DNA of 42,948 nucleotides, taken from NCBI GenBank assembly GCA_018828585.1, contig JAHJVW010000095.1, positions 1 to 42,948 on the forward strand, given 5' to 3'. A model generated the notes under the pieces. That model had not been told where the DNA came from. It worked only from the letters and a program-made list of their open reading frames with translations, and searched no databases. Below, one piece after another: positions 1-7,724 of the stretch (the first letter of the stretch is position 1; every line of letters begins with the position of its first letter). The translations under genes were made by a program, and so were the position numbers. This DNA is from Bacteroidota bacterium. Its GTDB lineage: Bacteria > Bacteroidota > Bacteroidia > Sphingobacteriales > Sphingobacteriaceae.

Positions 1-199
1 TTCCTATTTTGAACGTAATTTTGGAGTGAAAATCCAATTTTTCTTAAAAATTATCATTAAAATTGATTGAATTTTGAAAAATGAAGAGCAAATATTGTTT
101 TTTTTGAAAAAAATTTAGGATAAATCAATAAAATCATATTACTTTTAGGCATTATTCTAATTAAACAAAATTTTCACAACCTAATAAACAACCTATACA

Positions 200-2374
200 A
201 TGTCAACTATTAGATTTCAAGCTCTTCAATTGGTGTTAGGCAGGACTATACCAGAAGTAAAAGCACCTTCTACTAAAATTTCGGACTACTTCTCTTGCAA
301 TGTTTTTGATAAATCAAAAATGAAAGATTATTTGTCTAAAGAAGCTTTCCAAGCTATCGTAAGTGCTGGTGTTAGTGGAACCCCAATTTCGAGGGATGTT
401 GCCGAACATATTGCGGCTGCAATGAAGTCATGGGCTATGAGCAAAGGCGTTACACATTATACGCATTGGTTTCAACCATTAACTGGTTCAACAGCAGAAA
501 AGCATGATTCATTTTTCGAGCCAGATTCAAATGGTGTTGCTGTTGAGAAATTTTCAGGAGATGCTTTAGTTCAACAAGAGCCAGATGCCTCAAGTTTCCC
601 AAATGGAGGGATAAGAAGCACTTTTGAAGCCAGAGGTTATACTGCTTGGGATCCTTCTTCACCAGCTTTCATATTTGGTAAAACTTTATGTATTCCTACT
701 GTTTTTGTTTCATACACCGGCGAGGCGTTAGATTATAAAGCCCCTTTATTAAAAGCACTCTCTGCTTTAGATAAAGCAGCAGTTGATGTTTGTCATTATT
801 TTGATAAAAGTATCTCTAAAGTAAATTCATCTTTAGGAATAGAGCAGGAATATTTTTTGGTTGATTTGGCCTTATTTAATGCAAGACCAGATATGCTTTT
901 AACAGGAAGAACTTTATTTGGTCATTCGTCAGCTAAAAATCAACAATTAGACGATCATTATTTTGGATCAATTCCAGAGCGTGTAGTTGCATATATGCAA
1001 GATTTTGAAACAGAAGCTTTAAAATTAGGGATTCCATTAAAAACTCGTCATAATGAGGTTGCCCCCTCACAATTTGAGTGTGCTCCTATTTACGAGGAAA
1101 TCAACTTAGCGATTGATCACAATCAATTATTGATGGATCTAATGGATAAAATAGCTAAAAGACATCATTTCAAAGTTCTACTACACGAAAAACCTTACGC
1201 AGGCATCAATGGATCTGGCAAGCATAATAACTGGTCCCTAATTACTGATACAGGTAAAAACTTATTGTCTCCAGGAAAAACTCCTAAAAACAATTTAATG
1301 TTCTTAACCTTCTTTGTGAATACTGTTAAAGCAGTTTATGAACATGCAGATTTACTAAGAGCATCTATCGCATCAGTAAATAACGATCACCGTTTGGGCG
1401 CTAACGAAGCTCCTCCGGCAATTATTTCTATTTTCTTAGGTTCACAATTAAATGATGTTTTAGACGAGATCGAAACTTCAAGAATCAGTAAAAAAACCAA
1501 AGAAGACAGCACCATGTGGCATAGTATTCCTAAAATTCCATCAATTTTATTGGATAATACGGATAGAAATCGAACATCACCTTTTGCTTTTACAGGGAAT
1601 AAATTTGAGCTAAGAGCGGTTGGGTCTTCTTCAAACTCTTCTAATCCTATGACGGTGTTAAACATGATCATGGCAGATCAATTAACTAAGTTTAAAGTTG
1701 AGGTGGATAAATTGATCAAAAAGGGTGAAAAGAAAGACGTTGCCATTTTAACTATTGTTAAAAAATACATCAAAGAATCTAAAAATATTCGTTTCGAAGG
1801 TAATGGATACAGTGATGAGTGGGCCGCAGAAGCAGAAAGCAGAGGTTTATCAAATATTAAAACAACTCCGAAAGCTTTAGACGCCTTATTGAGTGAAAAA
1901 TCACTTAAATTATTCCAAGAAACAGGTGTGTTTAGTGTAAGAGAAGCTCACGCCCGTCACGAAATTTTATTAGAAGAATATTACAAAAAACTTCAAATTG
2001 AAGCCAGAGTAATCGGAGATTTAGTCACTAATGTTGTCATTCCTGTAGCTATTAAATACCAAACTTCTATCATCGATAACGTAAGAGGTTTGAAAGATAT
2101 AGGTATGGGAGAAGATACCTATGCTGTTCAATTGATGTTTATTAAACAAATTTCTGAACACATGAACTTTATCAAGAAAAATGTAGAGGCAATGGTGGAA
2201 GAACGTAAGAAAGCAAACGTGATAGAAGATATTCGCGAAAAGTCAATTGCTTATGACGAGAAAGTTAAATCTTATTTTAACTCTATCCGTTACCATGTTG
2301 ATAAATTAGAGCTGTTGGTTGATGATGATATTTGGCCTTTACCAAAATTTAGAGAATTATTATTTATAAAATAA
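200..2374 (+). CDS. glnN: Glutamine synthetase type III
   Basis: Makes glutamine from glutamate, ammonia and ATP in the cytoplasm, the entry point of ammonia assimilation. The 724-residue length is that of the GSIII (GlnN) class, much longer than GSI or GSII. The catalytic core is visible: metal-binding glutamates in GIEQEYF (about 213-219), HNEVAPSQFE near 284, the ATP/glutamate-binding stretch with NGSGKHNNWS near 336-345, and NDHRLGANEAPP near 395. The GSIII-specific N-terminal part (RGYTAWDPSSPAF, about 145-157) and the helical C-terminal extension are both present. It stands alone, read from ATG at 200, and is followed by a strong terminator. I saw no sigma-54 -24/-12 promoter in the 199 bases upstream. 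GSIII is the common form in Bacteroidota. The assignment is very secure; regulation is not visible. Confidence 0.97.
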   Translation: MSTIRFQALQLVLGRTIPEVKAPSTKISDYFSCNVFDKSKMKDYLSKEAFQAIVSAGVSGTPISRDVAEHIAAAMKSWAMSKGVTHYTHWFQPLTGSTAEKHDSFFEPDSNGVAVEKFSGDALVQQEPDASSFPNGGIRSTFEARGYTAWDPSSPAFIFGKTLCIPTVFVSYTGEALDYKAPLLKALSALDKAAVDVCHYFDKSISKVNSSLGIEQEYFLVDLALFNARPDMLLTGRTLFGHSSAKNQQLDDHYFGSIPERVVAYMQDFETEALKLGIPLKTRHNEVAPSQFECAPIYEEINLAIDHNQLLMDLMDKIAKRHHFKVLLHEKPYAGINGSGKHNNWSLITDTGKNLLSPGKTPKNNLMFLTFFVNTVKAVYEHADLLRASIASVNNDHRLGANEAPPAIISIFLGSQLNDVLDEIETSRISKKTKEDSTMWHSIPKIPSILLDNTDRNRTSPFAFTGNKFELRAVGSSSNSSNPMTVLNMIMADQLTKFKVEVDKLIKKGEKKDVAILTIVKKYIKESKNIRFEGNGYSDEWAAEAESRGLSNIKTTPKALDALLSEKSLKLFQETGVFSVREAHARHEILLEEYYKKLQIEARVIGDLVTNVVIPVAIKYQTSIIDNVRGLKDIGMGEDTYAVQLMFIKQISEHMNFIKKNVEAMVEERKKANVIEDIREKSIAYDEKVKSYFNSIRYHVDKLELLVDDDIWPLPKFRELLFIK

Positions 2375-2403
2375 GCTAAAAGCTTAGGCTTAAAGTAAAA
2401 AGC

Positions 2404-2438
2404 AAAACCGTTTCTGTCGAAAGAAGCGGTTTTTTTTT
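2404..2438 (+). terminator. Rho-independent terminator of glnN
   Basis: An 11-bp stem (AAACCGTTTCT pairing with AGAAGCGGTTT, one G-T pair) at 2405-2415 and 2422-2432 with a 6-base loop, followed by a run of T. It lies 30 bases after the glnN stop codon. Confidence 0.88.
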
Positions 2439-2441
2439 ATT

Positions 2442-2510
2442 TGGGCACTCGAGCGGGCTATTCGCTGCTATCCATAGTGACAAATATTTAGAATAACGCT
2501 GCTCCATAAA
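2442..2510. repeat. Intergenic repeat-like sequence
   Basis: A relatively GC-rich stretch including GAGCGGGCTATTCGCTGC in otherwise AT-rich DNA between glnN and purM. It resembles the interspersed non-coding repeats common between genes in Sphingobacteriaceae. That resemblance is from memory; no second full copy is present in this window. Confidence 0.3.
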
Positions 2511-2567
2511 CTTTGAACTTTCCACTTATAACTTAAAACTTATAACACACTACTTTAACCTTTTTAA

Positions 2568-2575
2568 TATCTTTG
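2568..2575 (+). promoter_or_regulatory. -7 promoter box of purM
   Basis: TATCTTTG is an exact match to the Bacteroidota -7 consensus TAnnTTTG. The box ends only 8 bases before the purM ATG at 2584, so the transcript should have a leader of a few bases at most. Confidence 0.6.
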
Positions 2576-2583
2576 CCTCCATC

Positions 2584-3762
2584 ATGAGTGATAATCGTTA
2601 CAACCAACGCGGCGTATCTGCCGGAAAAGAAGATGTTCATAACGCCATTAAAAATATTGATAAAGGCATTTTTCCACAAGCTTTCTGCAAAATCATTCCC
2701 GATATTTTAGGCAATGATGACGCCTATTGCAATATTATGCATGCTGATGGCGCTGGAACTAAATCGTCTTTAGCCTATATTTATTGGAAAGAAACTGGAG
2801 ATATTTCTGTGTGGAAAGGGATTGCACAAGATGCGATTATCATGAACCTAGATGATTTACTATGCGTTGGTGCAACAGACCATATTTTGTTGTCTTCAAC
2901 GATTGGTAGAAATAAAAATTTAATTTCAGGCGAAGTCATTGCTGAAATTATCAATGGCACCGAAGATATTTTGGCTGAATTACGAGAAATGGGCATCAAT
3001 ATTTACTCAACAGGCGGCGAGACTGCGGATGTCGGTGATTTGGTAAGAACCATCATTGTTGATTCAACTGTAACCTGCCGAATGAAGCGTGAAGACATTA
3101 TCTCTAACCATACCATTCAAACAGGAGATGTAATCGTTGGACTTTCATCATCGGGAAAAGCAAATTACGAAAAAGAATACAACGGCGGCATGGGTTCTAA
3201 CGGATTAACTTCTGCTCGTCATGATGTTTTTAATAAAACCGTAGCTGAAAAATTCCCTGAAAGTTATGATCCAGCAGTTCCATTCGACCTGGTTTTTTCT
3301 GGTCAAAAAACATTAACGGATTTAGTGGAAATTTCTGATGATTTATCCATTACTGCTGGGAAATTGGTACTCTCTCCTACCAGAACCTACGCTCCAGTCA
3401 TCAAAAAAATATTAGACCAATACCGCTCAAAAATTCATGGAATGGTGCATTGCAGCGGTGGTGCGCAAACCAAGGTACTCCATTTTATTGAGAACCTACA
3501 TATCATTAAAGATAATCTATTCCCTATTCCACCGCTTTTCCAGTTAATTCAAGAACAATCTGGAACGGATTGGAAAGAGATGTATAAAGTTTTCAATATG
3601 GGACACCGTATGGAAATTTATATAGATCAAGCTCACGCTGATGAAATTATAGCGATTTCCAAATCTTTTGGGATTGATGCACAAATTGTTGGACGAGTGG
3701 AAAACGCTGAGAAAAAACAAGTGACTATAACTTCTGAAAAAGGCGAGTTTGTTTATTATTGA
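2584..3762 (+). CDS. purM: Phosphoribosylformylglycinamidine cyclo-ligase (AIR synthase)
   Basis: Fifth step of de novo purine synthesis: ATP-dependent closure of the imidazole ring of FGAM to give AIR, in the cytoplasm. The 392-residue protein opens with NRYNQRGVSAGKEDVHNAI, has the PurM substrate motif ADGAGTKSS (about 54-62) and the glycine-rich STGGETADVGD near 142-152, and ends in a PurM C-terminal ATP-binding fold. It is longer and more divergent than enterobacterial PurM (about 345 residues), which is usual for the Bacteroidota form. It is a single-gene unit with a promoter box almost touching the start codon, and that box supports ATG 2584 as the true start. An uncharacterised AIR-synthase-related paralogue is possible but less likely. 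Confidence 0.88.
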   Translation: MSDNRYNQRGVSAGKEDVHNAIKNIDKGIFPQAFCKIIPDILGNDDAYCNIMHADGAGTKSSLAYIYWKETGDISVWKGIAQDAIIMNLDDLLCVGATDHILLSSTIGRNKNLISGEVIAEIINGTEDILAELREMGINIYSTGGETADVGDLVRTIIVDSTVTCRMKREDIISNHTIQTGDVIVGLSSSGKANYEKEYNGGMGSNGLTSARHDVFNKTVAEKFPESYDPAVPFDLVFSGQKTLTDLVEISDDLSITAGKLVLSPTRTYAPVIKKILDQYRSKIHGMVHCSGGAQTKVLHFIENLHIIKDNLFPIPPLFQLIQEQSGTDWKEMYKVFNMGHRMEIYIDQAHADEIIAISKSFGIDAQIVGRVENAEKKQVTITSEKGEFVYY

Positions 3763-3799
3763 TTTGGAATCAAGTTTCTTAAATTAATTCAAGCTTTGT

Positions 3800-3915
3800 T
3801 ATAGCGTTTTTTTAGCGTTAGGGATTGTCCCGATAACTACCGAGACGGCAGCTTTTTTGGCTTTTTCAGACAAAAAACTATAGTGGAAAGCCCGCCCCGA
3901 TAGGGAACGCCTAAA
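3800..3915. repeat. Interspersed repeat with degenerate palindrome
   Basis: Non-coding stretch between purM and the aminotransferase, GC-richer than its flanks. Positions 3828-3845 read as a degenerate copy (15 of 18 bases) of the perfect palindrome TCCCGATAGCTATCGGGA found in rnpB at 26700-26717. A second related piece, CCCCGATAGGG, lies at 3896-3906. Confidence 0.5.
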
Positions 3916-3978
3916 TGATAATCGACTTTATTAGCCAAAGTATTACAATTAAATTTATCTCGTTTTTAAAACAATTTT

Positions 3979-3986
3979 TACTTTTG
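3979..3986 (+). promoter_or_regulatory. -7 promoter box of the aminotransferase
   Basis: TACTTTTG matches TAnnTTTG exactly and ends 4 bases before the ATG at 3991. Transcription would begin at or next to the A of the start codon, so a leaderless mRNA is expected. Confidence 0.6.
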
Positions 3987-3990
3987 TAGC

Positions 3991-5193
3991 ATGCCAAAAA
4001 TTTCACAAAAAGGAATCGCAATGCCAGCTTCCCCTATCAGGAAGTTGACGCCTTATGCAGATAAAGCAAAATTAGCAGGTAAAAAAGTTTACCATTTAAA
4101 TATCGGTCAGCCAGATATTGAAACGCCAGAAATCATGTTAAATGCGATTAAAAACATTGATTTTAAAGTTTGGGCTTATACCGCCTCTGAAGGTACTTTG
4201 AGCTACCGCACTAAATTAGCATCGTACTATAATAAATTAAACTATGGCATCACTCCCGAGGATATTATCGTAACTACTGGCGGTTCTGAGGCCATTACCA
4301 TCGCTATGATGGCTTGCTTAAATCCTGGTGATGAGGTGATTATTCCTGAACCTTTTTATGCCAATTATAATGGTTTTGCCTGCCAAAGTGATATTGTAGT
4401 AAAACCTATTTTATCTTTCATTGAAAATGGTTTTGCTTTACCTCCTATTGCTGAATTTGAAAAGGTAATTACAGATAAAACCAAAGCTATCATCATTTGT
4501 AATCCAAATAATCCAACTGGCTATTTATACAGCGAAGCAGAAATGAACGACTTAAAGGCTTTGGCTTTAAAGTATGATTTATACCTATTCTCAGATGAAG
4601 CTTATCGCGAGTTTTGTTATGATGGAAAAGCATTTATCTCGCCGATGCATTTAGACGGCTTAGAAGAAAATGTAATTATAATGGATACGGTATCCAAAAG
4701 ATACAGTGCATGCGGAGCAAGATTAGGCTGTTTAATCACCAAAAATAAGCCAGTAATTGCGATAGCTCTAAAATTTGCACAAGCCAGGTTAAGCCCTGGT
4801 ATGGTAGAGCAAATTGCAGGAACTGCCGCTGTAGACACGCCAGATGCCTATTTCGAAAAAGTAAACAAAGAATATACGCACAGAAGAGATGTTTTAGTGA
4901 GTGCATTGAATAAAATGGAAGGTGTTTTTTGCCCAAACCCAGGTGGCGCATTTTATGTGGTTGCCAGTTTACCCATTGATAATGCTGATCAGTTTTGCCA
5001 ATGGATATTAGAAGATTTTTCGTTTGAAAACCAAACGGTGATGATGGCTCCAGCAACCGGTTTTTATTCTACTGCTGGTGCGGGTACTAATCAGGTAAGA
5101 ATGGCTTATGTTTTAAATAGTGATGATTTGCAAAAAGCGATGATTTGCTTGGAAGAAGCTTTGAAGGTTTATCCTGGAAAAGTTAAAAGTTGA
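3991..5193 (+). CDS. Pyridoxal-phosphate aminotransferase, aspartate type (class I)
   Basis: Transfers an amino group between an amino acid (probably aspartate) and a 2-oxoacid, using pyridoxal phosphate, in the cytoplasm. The 400-residue chain has the class I fold: GQPDIETPE (about 39-47), TGGSEAI for phosphate binding, CNPNNPTGY with the PLP-pyridine asparagine (about 170-178), SDEAYREF with the aspartate that contacts the PLP ring, and the Schiff-base lysine K236 in the sequence SKRYSACGARLG. It is monocistronic, lies upstream of the tmRNA and has its own promoter. Substrate choice (aspartate, aromatic or other) cannot be read from the sequence, so no gene symbol is given. Confidence 0.9.
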   Translation: MPKISQKGIAMPASPIRKLTPYADKAKLAGKKVYHLNIGQPDIETPEIMLNAIKNIDFKVWAYTASEGTLSYRTKLASYYNKLNYGITPEDIIVTTGGSEAITIAMMACLNPGDEVIIPEPFYANYNGFACQSDIVVKPILSFIENGFALPPIAEFEKVITDKTKAIIICNPNNPTGYLYSEAEMNDLKALALKYDLYLFSDEAYREFCYDGKAFISPMHLDGLEENVIIMDTVSKRYSACGARLGCLITKNKPVIAIALKFAQARLSPGMVEQIAGTAAVDTPDAYFEKVNKEYTHRRDVLVSALNKMEGVFCPNPGGAFYVVASLPIDNADQFCQWILEDFSFENQTVMMAPATGFYSTAGAGTNQVRMAYVLNSDDLQKAMICLEEALKVYPGKVKS

Positions 5194-5268
5194 AGGTAGA
5201 AAGTTTAATGGAACTCTATATGACTTTAAACTTTTCACTTTATACTCTTAACTCTATTTTAAAACTCT

Positions 5269-5276
5269 TAACTTTG
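5269..5276 (+). promoter_or_regulatory. -7 promoter box of tmRNA
   Basis: TAACTTTG fits TAnnTTTG exactly. It ends 16 bases before the predicted mature 5' end, leaving a short leader for RNase P to remove. Confidence 0.55.
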
Positions 5277-5292
5277 AACTCCATTAAAAAAC

Positions 5293-5686
5293 GGGCTCGA
5301 CCGGAATAGACAGGATGGATGATAAGTGGGTAAGCATGCAGCGCAATGAGGATTCAGCGCTTAAATATTGATTCTCAAAACACAAAAGGCGAAAATAACT
5401 ACGCTCTTGCTGCTTAATCTTAACCAAGTTAAGATGGCTTAGTCATACTTTAGAAGTATGAGCGAGATGTTTCCCGGAAGCCAAGTCTGGCGGCAGCCGA
5501 TCAGGAAGCACAGAAATGCTAGAATAAGGAAGAGTAAGTTTCGGGCTCTTCTCGAAAACTCAAGAAACTAAGGAATCATCAGGCTGTTTATGGCCAAATG
5601 CTTCTCGAAAACCAACCATAAAATAAGCATGTAGAAAGCGCAACTGGTCCCATGTTTGGACGAGGGTTCGAATCCCTCCGGGTCCA
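5293..5686 (+). ncRNA. ssrA: Transfer-messenger RNA (tmRNA)
   Basis: Rescues stalled ribosomes by acting first as an alanine tRNA and then as an mRNA for a degradation tag. The ends pair as a tRNA acceptor stem (GGGCTCG at 5293-5299 with CGGGTCC at 5679-5685). The T arm is complete (GAGGG, loop TTCGAAT, CCCTC, about 5662-5678), and the conserved 5' core GACCGGAATAGACAGG is present. The tag reading frame runs 5388-5417 and encodes GENNYALAA then TAA, a tag form I associate with Bacteroidota; the terminal ALAA is the protease signal. CCA is not encoded. No terminator follows directly: the next lies at 5864-5900, so the precursor should carry a long 3' trailer. Confidence 0.96.
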
Positions 5687-5863
5687 CTTAATGACCAAAA
5701 AGCAGGCAGCGGATTGGAACGGAAGAATTACCAAATTTATTTGAGTATTTCTGATTGTAAATACGCCGATTGTATTGCAATCGCTGGTTTTTGGTTCCCT
5801 TTACGGGTGAGGAGGGAAAAGCTTTGCTAATCTTCCGGGTCCACAAGTATTTGTTGAAACAAG
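5687..5863 (+). ncRNA. Possible structured RNA in the tmRNA 3' trailer
   Basis: No promoter or terminator separates this stretch from ssrA, so it is probably co-transcribed and released by 3' processing. Positions 5720-5735 can pair with 5823-5837 (about 14 bp with one bulge and one mismatch). Enclosed are a hairpin CGATTG/CAATCG near 5768-5784 and TTCCCT (5795-5800) pairing with AGGGAA (5813-5818). Near its 3' side, 5834-5844 repeats 11 bases of the tmRNA 3' end exactly (TCCGGGTCCAC). It might be a rod-like RNA of the 6S type, a stable trailer, or a decayed attachment-site duplication. The pairing was found by eye without energy calculation. Confidence 0.35.
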
Positions 5864-5900
5864 AAACGCTATAGATTTACCATCTATAGCGTTTTTTTTT
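5864..5900 (+). terminator. Strong terminator after tmRNA and trailer
   Basis: A perfect 13-bp stem (5864-5876 with 5882-5894, loop TTACC) leads into a T run. It is the first terminator after ssrA and ends the tmRNA transcription unit. Confidence 0.93.
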
Positions 5901-6007
5901 ATTGCTATTGTTGAGCAAAGAAAAAGGGAAACATCTAATTTTATTGATTGAAACTAGGTTCATAGACACCTTATCCATAGGCATAGGTATAGTGAAAGCG
6001 GCAGCAT

Positions 6008-6040
6008 CCTCCGTTCATCCTCTGTTCATCTACTGTTGAA
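6008..6040. repeat. Three tandem 11-bp units
   Basis: CCTCCGTTCAT, CCTCTGTTCAT and CTACTGTTGAA follow one another with an 11-base period. The first two differ at one base and the third is diverged. The array lies just downstream of the stop codon of the minus-strand small protein gene. Confidence 0.5.
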
Positions 6041-6071
6041 AACCCTTGTTGTACTTATGATGAGATTCTGA

Positions 6072-6362
6072 TTAATTTGAAGCAAGGTATTCTGCGATGG
6101 CCTGGTGGTAAACCAGTTTCCCAGATGGCGTACGCTGAAGCATGGCTGCTTTTTTTTCCGGGTCTGCTAAAACTTCTTTTGCAAAGCTCACCGCATTTTT
6201 AAAGCGGGTATTCTGCGCTTTTTGCTTCTCGGTAAGCTTCACTTTAGACATATCCGGAAATTTAGTAACAACGGTACCGCTGGCATAGGTTTTAAACACC
6301 AGCTGCCTGTTTATTGCTCCACTTAAATTTTGGGTGATCACGTTGTTTTTCACTCTAGCCAT
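6072..6362 (-). CDS. Small protein of unknown function (VKNNVITQNLSG family)
   Basis: A basic 96-residue protein with no signal peptide or membrane segment, so probably cytoplasmic. I recognise no named domain. The first half, including INRQLVFKTY and the block FPDMSKVKLT (about 36-45), is clearly related to the short reading frame at 24312-24485 in this window, which has YPDMSKVKPT at the same place. The second half is helical and charged (DPEKKAAMLQRTPSGK) and ends in AIAEYLASN. It is oriented against the tmRNA unit and is alone. Conservation of two copies at unlinked positions supports a real gene. The role is unknown; the basic character is compatible with nucleic-acid binding, but that is only a guess. 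Confidence 0.75.
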   Translation of the reverse strand: MARVKNNVITQNLSGAINRQLVFKTYASGTVVTKFPDMSKVKLTEKQKAQNTRFKNAVSFAKEVLADPEKKAAMLQRTPSGKLVYHQAIAEYLASN

Positions 6363-6499
6363 GGTACGTAATTTTAGCTTATACTAAAATAAAAAATTAG
6401 TTTATTGATTAAAAGCTTTTTGTGAATTATTTTTTACAGGATTAAATTGATTTGTTTGAGCGGATGATGTTTATGAAATGCCCTTCTGTCTGTAGTCTT

Positions 6500-6512
6500 G
6501 GATTACAAATCC
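6500..6512. repeat. Palindromic repeat GGATTACAAATCC
   Basis: This imperfect palindrome occurs here and at 23813-23825, with a variant on the other strand at 10913-10927. It looks like part of an interspersed repeat family. Confidence 0.45.
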
Positions 6513-6525
6513 AAATTATTGGTTA

Positions 6526-6560
6526 TTCGACCTACCCTGCGGAACATTTCGAATAGCATT
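6526..6560. repeat. Left 35-bp repeat flanking the restriction cassette
   Basis: Matches 11027-11061 at 29 of 35 positions in the same orientation. The right copy carries a perfect TTCGACATG/CATGTCGAA hairpin; in this copy the arms are partly degraded. The two copies bracket the DUF2971 gene and the type IIG gene. Confidence 0.6.
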
Positions 6561-6653
6561 GGATTTTCTAATATTCCCGGACGCAGTTCTTGGTTTTCAT
6601 AGCAAGATTTAAGTGATACTGAAAAAGGAATACTTAAACCATGGAGGTAAAGT

Positions 6654-7724
6654 TTAAAATCCTAACTCATTTTTCAAATGCGAAATTTCAACCTTTACTA
6701 AAGGTAAATCACGCTTTTTATTTAAATGATTTAAATGATTTTCCAAATCAACAGATTCTTTTATTGTGTGTTTGTAACCTAAAATAATTTTCTCAATTTT
6801 TATTGATGGTATATTTTTAAAATTTAAATGATTATAATCCTTATAGTTATAATCATTTCTCAAATTCAAATTAATAAAAGATTTATAATTGTTTTTATCA
6901 CTTAAAGAGTAATCACGACTAAAAAGATCGAGAAATTCACTTTCTATTGAATTATTAATTGAATAATATGGAAGTCTAGTGAACAATCTGACTTCTTTTT
7001 CAGCTTCATAATATTTGGATTTATGAAAAGCCAAAACAGGTGTAATAAAATTTTTGAAGTTTAAAAAACTCACTTTATTATCAATTAAAAACTGTTGATG
7101 TTTATTAAAATAATCTTTTATTAAACTATTTTCATTACCATAATGAATTTTTGAAATATGAAAGTTGTACCAATCATACCTGTGTATACCATCCACATTT
7201 AATATTAAAGCTGCCCCTTCTCCGCTTTTTCCATACTCCTTCCACATACTAAAAGTATCAGGTTTTTCAAAATCTTCTATTTCGCACATTGAAAGTGAAA
7301 AAGATTTTCTTTTTCGAGATAAATCTTTAGCATCTTTTGAATTTTCATTAAAGGTTATGTTATCCTTGTGAAGTTTTTGACTAGTTTTTTCATCATCAAT
7401 ATAAATTATTTCTTTAGGATCATTTACTTTAGATAAATCATGAAGTCTTAATTGATTAGATTTTATGATTTCAAAAACGGCTTCAACAGAAGTATAATGA
7501 ATAAAATCAGTTTTATCTTCTAAATAGTATGGACTTTGATATAAGTTTCTATTCTTAAATAAACTTGGTAAACTTCCATTTAAATTATTAATCCCCTTTA
7601 TTCCTTCAACTTTTAAATTAAAATTTGAATTACCTTTTAAAACAAAGTTTGGGAAGTAATTTCTCAATAATGTTCTTTCATAAAAATTCAATATTTTGTC
7701 GAAATCGGAAAAATCTTTACTCAT
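6654..7724 (-). CDS. DUF2971-type protein coupled to the type IIG enzyme
   Basis: A 356-residue soluble protein whose central part fits the DUF2971 pattern: FIHYTSVEAVFEIIKSNQL (about 74-92), LSKVNDPKE with the NDP triplet (101-103), FSLSMCEIED followed by MWKEYGKSGEG (about 160-170), and KYYEAEKEVRLF (about 237-248). About 70 extra residues precede the HYT motif. Its ATG overlaps the stop codon of the type IIG gene (ATGA at 7721-7724), so translation is probably coupled. The DNA is very AT-rich (8 G or C in 60 bases at 6841-6900), unlike the neighbouring housekeeping genes, which suggests transfer. The molecular function of the family is not known to me. Context suggests a role in defence or in controlling the restriction enzyme. 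Confidence 0.78.
   Translation of the reverse strand: MSKDFSDFDKILNFYERTLLRNYFPNFVLKGNSNFNLKVEGIKGINNLNGSLPSLFKNRNLYQSPYYLEDKTDFIHYTSVEAVFEIIKSNQLRLHDLSKVNDPKEIIYIDDEKTSQKLHKDNITFNENSKDAKDLSRKRKSFSLSMCEIEDFEKPDTFSMWKEYGKSGEGAALILNVDGIHRYDWYNFHISKIHYGNENSLIKDYFNKHQQFLIDNKVSFLNFKNFITPVLAFHKSKYYEAEKEVRLFTRLPYYSINNSIESEFLDLFSRDYSLSDKNNYKSFINLNLRNDYNYKDYNHLNFKNIPSIKIEKIILGYKHTIKESVDLENHLNHLNKKRDLPLVKVEISHLKNELGF

Noticed and set aside
1-199. Search for a sigma-54 promoter or other nitrogen-control site upstream of glnN
   Set aside because: No TGGC-N8-TGC pattern was found; only a weak TACTTTTA resembling the -7 box near 140, not strong enough to list.
5691-5744. 17-codon frame (MTKKQAADWNG...) just after the tmRNA
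   Set aside because: Too short, no promoter, and it lies in the region better explained as a structured trailer; noted only because it begins 5 bases after the tmRNA end.
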